Made by a program: the position numbers and the translations under genes. Below are positions 23,386 through 29,841 of a stretch of DNA of 36,676 nucleotides, piece by piece. Source of the stretch: Myxococcales bacterium (lineage in GTDB: Bacteria; Myxococcota_A; Polyangia; Fen-1088); the NCBI GenBank assembly GCA_025350815.1, contig JANXXE010000125.1, positions 1-36,676 of the forward strand. Reading direction: 5' to 3'. Position 1 is the stretch's first letter, and each line of letters opens with the position of its first letter. Below the pieces are notes generated by a model. The model was not told the origin of the DNA, did not search any database, and saw nothing but the letters and a program-made list of their open reading frames with translations.

Positions 23386-23854
23386 AGACGACTTTGCGCT
23401 TGTGCCGCTCGTGCGCCTCGTCGATTGAATGCGAGCGCCGCAGGTCGACCTCGTGCTTCGAGATCTCCGCCAGTTTCCGGTAGTGCTCGTGCAGGACGAC
23501 CAACTCGTCCTCGGCCAGGCTTTCAACGTCGATGAGGCGGTTGCTGGCGCCCGAGATAGCCGCGACGATCTCGTTTAGCTTCAGCTGTAAGGCCAGCGAT
23601 TCCTTGTTCTGGCTGCGCTGAATCAGGAAAACCATCAAGAAGGTCACCACCGTCGTGCCGGTGTTGATGACCAGTTGCCAGGTGTCCGAATAATGGAACA
23701 GTGGCCCACTGAGCAGCCAGGCAATGATTATCAGGGCCGCGACGATGAAGGCCCACGAACTGCCTGTCCACTGTGTCGCCCGGCGAGACACCGATTCGAA
23801 GGTTTGACCGAGGCGCGATCGCGGTCGGCCCTGTCTATACCTGGGGCTGTTCAT
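23375..23854 (-). CDS. Low-affinity iron permease family protein
   Basis: 159 residues with the PF04120 pattern. An amphipathic start (FESVSRRATQWTGSSWAF) leads to a first transmembrane helix (IVAALIIIAWLLSGPLF), then SDTWQLVINTGTTVVTFLMVFLIQ as second helix with the characteristic NTGTT. The RSQNKESLALQLKLNEIV segment then starts a charged cytosolic tail. Bacterial members are small two-helix inner-membrane proteins named after yeast Fet4-like transporters; direct iron transport is not proven for them. The tail ends with a charged HERHKRKVVFKG. ATG at 23854. Its 3' end overlaps the convergent lipoprotein gene by 11 bases. Confidence 0.87.
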   Translation of the reverse strand: MNSPRYRQGRPRSRLGQTFESVSRRATQWTGSSWAFIVAALIIIAWLLSGPLFHYSDTWQLVINTGTTVVTFLMVFLIQRSQNKESLALQLKLNEIVAAISGASNRLIDVESLAEDELVVLHEHYRKLAEISKHEVDLRRSHSIDEAHERHKRKVVFKG

Positions 23855-23896
23855 ACCCCCGTCATACCGCGTTCGCCCGACGTTTGCCGGTGGGAC

Positions 23897-25204
23897 TCAG
23901 CTTGTCGGCACCAGACGGTGGTGGCGGTTACGCCGGCGTTCTTGTGCGAGTCGGGTCTTCTTTTGCGCCATGGCTTGTTCGTGGCTGATGGTCCCCTCGG
24001 GCGGAATCACGAACGAAGTCAGCACGCGCGCAGGGTCGGCAATCTTGTCGTCCTGCTGGACTTCGAGGTGCAGATGCGTGGGTGAGACCTTGACGCCCGA
24101 GCGGCCGACGGTGCCGATGACATCTCCGGCGCGTACCAATTGCCCGGGCACCACGTTGAAGGTCGCCAGGTGGAAATATCCGCTGCGCACGCCATACGCG
24201 TGCTCGACGCGCACGAAGATGCCGCCCGGTCCCAGACGCCGCGACAGGAACCGTTTTACGCGCTTGATGGCCAGGGGCTGTGCCGTCAGGCGTCCCGGCA
24301 TGTCAGCGCCGGCAAATTGCACCACACCGTCGGCAATTGCGTGGACGGGCTCGCCGTCCGCCGCGTCGATGTCGAGCCCGCGGTGTGCTCGTTTGCCGCC
24401 GTCGCGATCCTCCCCGGGGCCGCTGGTGCCCAGGCGTGGCACCCCATCCAGCGGTGAGACCAGTGCAAATCCGAACGGCGACTCGCCCAGGCTGGTCGTC
24501 TGTCCGGCGTACGCTTCGAGCATTCGTCGACGCGCCGTAAGCACCCGATCCTCGCCAGCCGCGCCCCACACCCGTTCACCCCAAATGAAATGCGCGACGG
24601 CTGTGCGGTGGGGTGCCTCGGGCGCCGCGACATCCAGCGCCTCGTGCTCGTGTTGCCACATCTTCAGCAGGGCCACGCCGGCCGTCAGGTTGTGGGCCGG
24701 ATCCAGCAACTCGGACACGGCAAGGTCGTTGCGTGGGATGGGCAGGGTCGCCCCGGCGTCGAACATGGCGGGCTGAATTTGCAACAGACCCACGCCGTTC
24801 GCGTTGTTCTGTTTGGGCCGGCAGCCGCTTTGCTGGAACACCAGCGCGCCCAGCAAGAAGGGATCGACACCGGCGGCCGCGGCGGTTTCGCGCACCAGGC
24901 GGGTCACTTCGGGGATCACTGCGGTGGGCGCCGTCGGGCGGCACAGCGTGCCCATCACCGTGTCGAAGCGCGCATCGTCGAGGGGGGCTACGGGGGCGGC
25001 GGGTTCCGCGGGCCAGCCTGTCGGATCTTTCAACTCGTGTACCGAACGGCGATCGGGCCCCTTTATCCGTCGCTGGCGGTGACCGGGCGCGACGGTCGCG
25101 TCGGGTGGCGCGTCGCCGCCGGCAGGCGGCAAACTGCTAAACAGCTCGGCCGCGAACATCGATAACAAACAGACGTTGACTAACAACAACGAAACGCCCC
25201 GCAA
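23897..25204 (-). CDS. Fused lytic-transglycosylase-like (SLT) and M23 metallopeptidase
   Basis: 435 residues. A hydrophobic N-terminus (LLLVNVCLLSMFAAELF) acts as signal or anchor. Residues about 98-230 are an SLT-type domain with VTRLVRETAAAAGVDPFLLG and NGVGLLQIQP. The segment that normally carries the catalytic Glu-Ser reads Gln125-Ser126 here, so transglycosylase activity is doubtful. Residues 270-395 are an M23/LytM domain with HRGLD (His274, Asp278), YFHL (His345) and HLHLE (His377, His379); the zinc and catalytic residues are complete. It probably cleaves peptidoglycan cross-links in the periplasm while the SLT part binds glycan. The start is a TTG at 25204, chosen to keep the whole hydrophobic segment; an ATG at 25159 would cut it. 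Divergent from mepA. Confidence 0.88.
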   Translation of the reverse strand: MRGVSLLLVNVCLLSMFAAELFSSLPPAGGDAPPDATVAPGHRQRRIKGPDRRSVHELKDPTGWPAEPAAPVAPLDDARFDTVMGTLCRPTAPTAVIPEVTRLVRETAAAAGVDPFLLGALVFQQSGCRPKQNNANGVGLLQIQPAMFDAGATLPIPRNDLAVSELLDPAHNLTAGVALLKMWQHEHEALDVAAPEAPHRTAVAHFIWGERVWGAAGEDRVLTARRRMLEAYAGQTTSLGESPFGFALVSPLDGVPRLGTSGPGEDRDGGKRAHRGLDIDAADGEPVHAIADGVVQFAGADMPGRLTAQPLAIKRVKRFLSRRLGPGGIFVRVEHAYGVRSGYFHLATFNVVPGQLVRAGDVIGTVGRSGVKVSPTHLHLEVQQDDKIADPARVLTSFVIPPEGTISHEQAMAQKKTRLAQERRRNRHHRLVPTS

Positions 25205-25320
25205 GACTTCATCGACGGTCCCAGCTTAGGACTGAACGCACGAACACCCAAAAAGAAGATCGCTTTTGGCCGCGCGGCCCGAAGTGGTGTGTGTTCGGGT
25301 GGGTTAGACTGCGACTGGCA

Positions 25321-26151
25321 ATGGCGCGCGGACGAATGGTTCTTGGATCTCTGTTACTGGCGGCGTGCGTCGCTGTTTCGGGCGGGCGCGCCCGGGGTGC
25401 GGTAAATGACCGGCGCTGGAATGCGCAGACGGTGCCAACGCGCGGACCGGCGGGTGCCGTTGGGGACTACGCCAACGGCTGTCTCGAAGGGGCGGCTGCC
25501 TTGCCAGCCAAGGGCCGCGGTTATCGGGTGTCGCAGATTTTTCGGCACCGATTCTTCGGTCACCCCGCGCTGATTGCGTACATACGTCGACTGGCGCAGA
25601 CGCTGGATCGGAAGCACCTGGGCCTGCTGACCGTCGGTGATCTGGCGCAGCCGCGCGGGGGACCGACACCGACCGGTCACCGCAGTCACCAGTCGGGATT
25701 GGATGCGGACCTGGGCTACACGGCCGGGTCACCCGCGACGGCGTTCGTCGTGGATGTGGCCAAAGGCCGCCTGACGCCGCTGTGGAACGCGAAGGTGATA
25801 CGTCGGCTGGAGGTAGCCGCGTCGGATCCGGCGGTCGATCGCGTCTTCGTCAACCCCGTGATCAAGCGCGAGTTGTGCGCGCGGCTGCCATCGGGCACGC
25901 CGTGGCTGGGTCGTTTGCGGCCCTGGTGGGGCCATCAAGATCATTTTCACGTTCGCCTGCAGTGCCCATCGGACAGTCCGGCCTGTCAGCGGCAAAAGGC
26001 CCTTCCCGTCGGCGATGGTTGCGACCAGTCGCTTGACTGGTGGTTTACGGCGGACGCCCGCGCGACACAGGAAGATCGCCAGCGCGCGATCGGGGACGCG
26101 CCGGCCGCCCCGGTGCTGCCCCCGCGTTGCGAAGAGGTTTTGCGCCAGTGA
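25321..26151 (+). CDS. mepA: Penicillin-insensitive murein endopeptidase (peptidase M74)
   Basis: Shows both metal-binding blocks of MepA: GHRSHQSGLDADLGY and WWGHQDHFHVRLQCP. The His/Asp ligands and the paired His-Phe-His match the LAS-type zinc site. Upstream, YRVSQIFRHRFFGHPALIAY is the conserved substrate-groove region. The signal peptide MVLGSLLLAACVAVSGG places it in the periplasm; a Cys in that region raises the option of a lipoprotein. It hydrolyses D-alanyl-meso-diaminopimelate cross-links and is insensitive to beta-lactams. Extra cysteines (CPSDSPACQ, GDGCDQS) are as in the E. coli enzyme. I start at the ATG at 25321; alternatives are the ATG at 25336 and a GTG at 25291. It is divergent from the SLT-M23 gene, making a hydrolase pair. 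Confidence 0.92.
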   Translation: MARGRMVLGSLLLAACVAVSGGRARGAVNDRRWNAQTVPTRGPAGAVGDYANGCLEGAAALPAKGRGYRVSQIFRHRFFGHPALIAYIRRLAQTLDRKHLGLLTVGDLAQPRGGPTPTGHRSHQSGLDADLGYTAGSPATAFVVDVAKGRLTPLWNAKVIRRLEVAASDPAVDRVFVNPVIKRELCARLPSGTPWLGRLRPWWGHQDHFHVRLQCPSDSPACQRQKALPVGDGCDQSLDWWFTADARATQEDRQRAIGDAPAAPVLPPRCEEVLRQ

Positions 26152-26161
26152 CAGCGCCTGA

Positions 26162-26929
26162 TCACGGGTGGCGTTTCAGGATCAACGTCAACGTCGCGAT
26201 GACGCCGATCCCGATGACGATGCCCTGAACCGTCGATGGGCGCAGGCGCCTGGCCACCGCGCCGCCGCCGTAGCCGCCCGCGATGGCCCCCGACATCAGC
26301 AGCAGGGCGTCGGTCCAGTTGATGGCGCCGGAAATCACGAAATACAGGCCCGCCACACCGTTGATCAACGTCGATAGAACGTTCTTCAGGCCATTGCGTT
26401 GGTGGATGTCAGACAGGCCGTAAAGACCCAGCGCGGCCAGCATGATGATGCCCATGCCGGCGCCGAAGTAGCCGCCGTAGACAGACACCAGAAACTGCGC
26501 GGTGACCAGACCGGCGGCGTGCTTTCCGCCTGCGGGCCGCTGCGCGTCCAGTTGTAGCAGGCGCACCAGGGGGCGCTGTGCGGCCAGCAGCAGGGTCGCC
26601 AGTAGAACAAGATAAGGCACAAGCCCGCGAAACAGCGGCGCCGGCGTGTGCAGCAGCAGAACACCGCCAAGCAGGCCCCCAGCGATTGCAGGCGGGCTGA
26701 GCAGCCCAACCAGGCGCGGCACGCAAGCGACTTCGCGTCGAAAGGCAAACGCGCTTGCCAGCGAGCCCGGCCACAGGGCAAGTGTGTTGGTGGCATTGGC
26801 CGTTACCGGATCGCGGCCCGCCCATAGCAAAACGGGAAAGGACAGCAGCGTTCCGCCGCCCGCGACCGAGTTGATCCCGCTGGCCACAAATCCCGCCGCG
26901 AAGATTGCGAGGTATTCGAAGGCCGGCAT
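26162..26929 (-). CDS. TauE/SafE-family sulfite/anion permease
   Basis: 255 residues with about eight hydrophobic segments. The family marks are [22 protein letters not shown] near the start, which contains the N-x-x-G-G-G signature, and [20 protein letters not shown], which opens the second half. [16 protein letters not shown] and the final [13 protein letters not shown] helix complete the fold. Members export sulfite, sulfoacetate or other organosulfur or anionic compounds; the substrate here is not evident and no sulfur-metabolism genes are adjacent. I start at the ATG at 26929, directly before the first membrane helix; the frame is open to 26974 but adds polar residues only. Convergent with mepA, 10 bases apart. 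Confidence 0.9.
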   Translation of the reverse strand: MPAFEYLAIFAAGFVASGINSVAGGGTLLSFPVLLWAGRDPVTANATNTLALWPGSLASAFAFRREVACVPRLVGLLSPPAIAGGLLGGVLLLHTPAPLFRGLVPYLVLLATLLLAAQRPLVRLLQLDAQRPAGGKHAAGLVTAQFLVSVYGGYFGAGMGIIMLAALGLYGLSDIHQRNGLKNVLSTLINGVAGLYFVISGAINWTDALLLMSGAIAGGYGGGAVARRLRPSTVQGIVIGIGVIATLTLILKRHP

Positions 26930-27087
26930 GGCCGTCCTTATACCCTGCGATCCTGGCGGCGACTGCGCCGACATCTGCGCCGGCTGCCTACTTGCGGGGC
27001 CGAATGCCGTTGCAGGGCGTGCAAAGTTTTGCGTGCCGGCAGTGGGCGCACCTTTGGTTTCGTCGCGGAAGTGCCGAGCTTTATTGA

Positions 27088-27103
27088 TGGCCAGGTCATT
27101 GCA
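27088..27103 (+). promoter_or_regulatory. Candidate sigma54 (-24/-12) promoter of the minor pilin operon
   Basis: TGGCCAGGTCATTGCA has GG and GC separated by exactly ten bases and matches 9 of 11 positions of the TGGCAC-N5-TTGCW consensus. Transcription would start near 27114, leaving a leader of about 20 bases with AGGA before the ATG at 27136. The nearby half-repeat GGTCATTGCA occurs twice. Pilin promoters in myxobacteria can depend on sigma54, which supports the reading. Confidence 0.5.
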
Positions 27104-27135
27104 GGGTCATTGCAAGGTCGGAGGAAACGGAGCGT

Positions 27136-27597
27136 ATGAAGATCATCGGACGACAAGCCGACGGCGGGTTCACCCTGCTGGAGGTATTGATTGCGATGCT
27201 GATCGCGATGATTGGCCTCATGGGGACAGTGGCGGTCCAGATGACGGTGCTGAGCGGCTCGCAAAATGCCAATGACGCGGGTGTGGCGATGCGGCTGGCC
27301 ACGCAGACGATGGAAGAATTCAACGCGCGCATCGTGCGGCAACCGACGGAAGATCTGATGGCGGCTGTTGCGACGCCCGCACCGGGTCCGTGCGTGTGGA
27401 CGCCCGACGTCTATTTGGACGTCAATGGCGCACGAAACGCTGCGCTGACGCCGGCATTTCGCTGGATCCGACGGACCTGCGTTTTGAATCGCGGCGTCGG
27501 ACTGCCCTACAACGTGTCGGTCGAGATTAGCTATGCCCTCGACACGGGGCAGGCCAAGATCGTTCGGCTCGACATGGAACGGCGGAAAACGTGGTGA
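27136..27597 (+). CDS. pilV: Type IV pilus minor pilin PilV
   Basis: Has a class-III prepilin signal: short basic leader, then Gly-Gly before Phe-Thr-Leu-Leu-Glu, with Glu at +5 of the mature protein, and a hydrophobic helix (VLIAMLIAMIGLMGTVAVQM). The match to PilV is the phrase GFTLLEVLIAMLIAMIGLMG plus length (153 residues) and position ahead of pilW. PilV is one of the minor pilins forming the priming tip complex with PilY1; it is cleaved and N-methylated by PilD. Its C-terminal domain has two cysteines (CVWTPDVY, RRTCVLN) that may form a disulfide. The stop overlaps the start of pilW (GTGA), so translation is coupled. Confidence 0.88.
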   Translation: MKIIGRQADGGFTLLEVLIAMLIAMIGLMGTVAVQMTVLSGSQNANDAGVAMRLATQTMEEFNARIVRQPTEDLMAAVATPAPGPCVWTPDVYLDVNGARNAALTPAFRWIRRTCVLNRGVGLPYNVSVEISYALDTGQAKIVRLDMERRKTW

Positions 27598-28892
27598 GAT
27601 CCCGCCGCAGACCGGACGCCGGCCTTAGCCTGGTCGAACTGATGATCACCCTGGCGGTGGCGTCGCTGGTGTCGGGTTCGACGTTTGTGTTCTTTGCGGG
27701 GCAGCAGAAGGTGTACGAGACACAGGGCCGGCTGTTGAACGTCCAGCAGAACCTGTGGAGCGCGATGGAGATCATGGGTCGCAACGTGCGCGCCGCCGGC
27801 ATCGGCATGGCCAACTGCGTCCGCCAGGACAGCGATCGCGGAGGCCCGGACAATGGCGATCCGCCGCCCACGCCGTCGATCGGATTTCCCAATCCCGCAG
27901 GTGGCGTCCGGGCGTTTCGTGGCGGCGCCGTCATTCGCATTCCACCCATGTGGATCATCAACGGCGCGGCCGGCGCGCCAGACGAAATCACCGTGGCCTT
28001 CGGAACCAATACCTTCGGAAATACCGCTGACACCTTCCTCACGCAGGACGTGCGATCGACCAACGTGGTCAGCGACGCCGTCATGACCATCGGCACCGTC
28101 TACCAGGCGAACGACTTCATTCTGCTGGCGGACGTGGGTACCCCGGCCAGGAATCTGAACAATGATCGGGGATGCACCCTGTTCCAGGTGACCGGTGTGC
28201 TGGGAAATCAACTGGTCCACGCGCCCACCTCCGCGTGGAATCCGCCAGGGGACATCGCGGGCCTGGCGCCGACCGCGGTGCCGGCGGCGGGACCCGCCTA
28301 TGTCTATCCGACCGGCGACAAGGGGGGCGTGCGCAATTTTGGCACCCTCAATTGGGTGCGGTTCTTCATCGACGCCACCAATGCGCCGGCGACGCCGCCC
28401 CGCCTGATGATGGATCGTCTCGACACCAACGCCGGTCCGCAGTTGCTGGCTGACGGCATCGAAGATATGCAGATCGCTTACGCGTGCGACATTCCCGTGC
28501 CGCTGGCACCCGATTGCCCGGCCGGGCCCCCGTGCGTGTCGCCCGAGACGCCCACCAATCCGGCCGACGGCACATTGACCGAGGGCGGGCCGCTGCCGGC
28601 CCCACCCGCAGCCGGCGCGCAACCCACCGTCGTGGCAACGCGTCTGTATACGGCGCCTGGAACGGGGGACGAATGGACCTACAACACGCCGGGCGACATC
28701 CCCCGGCCCGACTGCAACCGGCCAACCGCTGTGCGCGTCACCCTGATTGGTCGATCGATGACGGCGGATACCGCAATACCGAATGGCGCCGGAAACTACA
28801 AACCTGGCATTGAAGACGGACTGGCTGGCCCAGTGGATACCTTCCGCCACCGCGTGATCACGTCCACCATCAATCCGCGCAATCGTGAGTAA
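27591..28892 (+). CDS. pilW: Type IV pilus minor pilin PilW
   Basis: 433 residues. The prepilin site is Asp-Ala-Gly before Leu-Ser-Leu-Val-Glu, with Glu at +5, followed by a hydrophobic helix (LMITLAVASLVSGSTFVFFA). The sequence GLSLVELMITLAV and the later WSAMEIMGRNVRAAGIGMANC are typical of PilW. It is one of the larger minor pilins and contributes to pilus priming with PilV, PilX and PilY1. A Pro-rich, Cys-containing insertion (about residues 300-350, PDCPAGPPCVSPETP) is unusual. Two adjacent GTG codons (27591 and 27594) precede Arg-Ser; either may start translation, the second giving a GTGA overlap with pilV. Confidence 0.88.
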   Translation: MVRSRRRPDAGLSLVELMITLAVASLVSGSTFVFFAGQQKVYETQGRLLNVQQNLWSAMEIMGRNVRAAGIGMANCVRQDSDRGGPDNGDPPPTPSIGFPNPAGGVRAFRGGAVIRIPPMWIINGAAGAPDEITVAFGTNTFGNTADTFLTQDVRSTNVVSDAVMTIGTVYQANDFILLADVGTPARNLNNDRGCTLFQVTGVLGNQLVHAPTSAWNPPGDIAGLAPTAVPAAGPAYVYPTGDKGGVRNFGTLNWVRFFIDATNAPATPPRLMMDRLDTNAGPQLLADGIEDMQIAYACDIPVPLAPDCPAGPPCVSPETPTNPADGTLTEGGPLPAPPAAGAQPTVVATRLYTAPGTGDEWTYNTPGDIPRPDCNRPTAVRVTLIGRSMTADTAIPNGAGNYKPGIEDGLAGPVDTFRHRVITSTINPRNRE

Positions 28893-28904
28893 GGGGCCCC
28901 GACG

Positions 28905-29702
28905 ATGAACCCGACGTGTCTGCAATCTTCTAAGCAATCTGTTTTGCAAACTTCAATGCGGCGCCACGGCGAATCGGGCTCGATTCTGGTGGTTGTATTG
29001 ATGGTCATGCTGGGCCTGCTGGCCTTGGGCATCACGGCGATGTGGTTGACCAGCGGCAATCTGCAGGTCGGCGCCAACATGAGCCAGCGGACGCAGGCGC
29101 TGTACGTCGCCGAGGCAGGTATCGAAAAAGCGCGGGAGATCTTGAATGCGCTGCCGCCCCCGACAGTTCCGTCGGCCTTGTTTGCGGGCGTGGGTCCCAA
29201 CTGTGGCGGCGGCAATGGGGACGATGTTCCCTCGGCCGGAAATCCCAACGGTGTCGGCGCCATCATGATTGATACGGCCACTGCGCCCGTTCCGGCGCCC
29301 GCCGCGCCCTATCCCGCGCTGTGCGGATTCACCTATCCCCCGACCGCTGCTGCAAGCAGCACCTGGCGCGGAACCGGGGCCCCGACAGTTGTTGCGCCGG
29401 CGGTTCGTCCCCTGATGCCGGACGTCATGGGTCGCTACACCGTCTGGATTCGCAACGACACGGCCGAAACGCGGCAGGGGATGTGGAACGTCGATACGAA
29501 CGGCTCGGTGGTTGTGACCTCGCGTGGCGTGGCGCCCGACAACCGAACTGTCGTGGTGCTGGAGGTGACTCTCGGCCCGAACATGGGCGCGCCCGCCAGC
29601 CCCGGGATGCTGCTGGCGGCGCCAATCGAGCTGTGTGCCAACGGTCGGAACGCCTGCGACCAGAACAACAACGTAAATTACGGCGCCGTTATCGGGAATT
29701 GA
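28905..29702 (+). CDS. pilX: Type IV pilus minor pilin PilX
   Basis: 265 residues. The cleavage site is Gly before Ser-Ile-Leu-Val-Val-Val, and Glu5 is absent, as is normal for PilX/GspK-like minor pilins at the pilus tip. The PilX N-terminal pattern continues with MVMLGLLALGITAMWLTSGN and QALYVAEAGIEKAREIL. A Cys pair (CGGGNGDD, CGFTYPP) and a further pair near the C-terminus (LCANGRNACDQ) suggest disulfides. It starts 12 bases after the pilW stop; the leader before the Gly is long (about 25 residues), so an internal start at a Met near residue 18 is possible. The gene ends 139 bases before pilY1. Confidence 0.85.
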   Translation: MNPTCLQSSKQSVLQTSMRRHGESGSILVVVLMVMLGLLALGITAMWLTSGNLQVGANMSQRTQALYVAEAGIEKAREILNALPPPTVPSALFAGVGPNCGGGNGDDVPSAGNPNGVGAIMIDTATAPVPAPAAPYPALCGFTYPPTAAASSTWRGTGAPTVVAPAVRPLMPDVMGRYTVWIRNDTAETRQGMWNVDTNGSVVVTSRGVAPDNRTVVVLEVTLGPNMGAPASPGMLLAAPIELCANGRNACDQNNNVNYGAVIGN

Positions 29703-29798
29703 CCTGCTTGCCCCCACTTGGCCCTATGAAGCGACCTGCGGTACCTCGCAAGTTTTTCTGTCCGATGGGTGTCTGGGTATCCAATAATTGTAACAAAC

Positions 29799-29812
29799 GG
29801 CACCTTTATCGC
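29799..29812 (+). promoter_or_regulatory. Candidate sigma54-like element before pilY1
   Basis: CGGCACCTTTATCGCT has GG (29799-29800) and GC (29811-29812) ten bases apart and matches 9 of 11 positions of the -24/-12 consensus. Transcription would start near 29824, 18 bases before the ATG at 29842. GG-N10-GC spacing is frequent by chance in GC-rich DNA, so the case rests on position and on the similar element before pilV. Confidence 0.35.
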
Positions 29813-29841
29813 TGGCAGGGGCCTTGCAGCCCAGGAAGGGT

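Noticed and set aside
27531-28949. A 472-codon antisense open frame over pilW
   Set aside because: A shadow of pilW with low-complexity composition and no domain; pilW has clear prepilin features and coupled neighbours.
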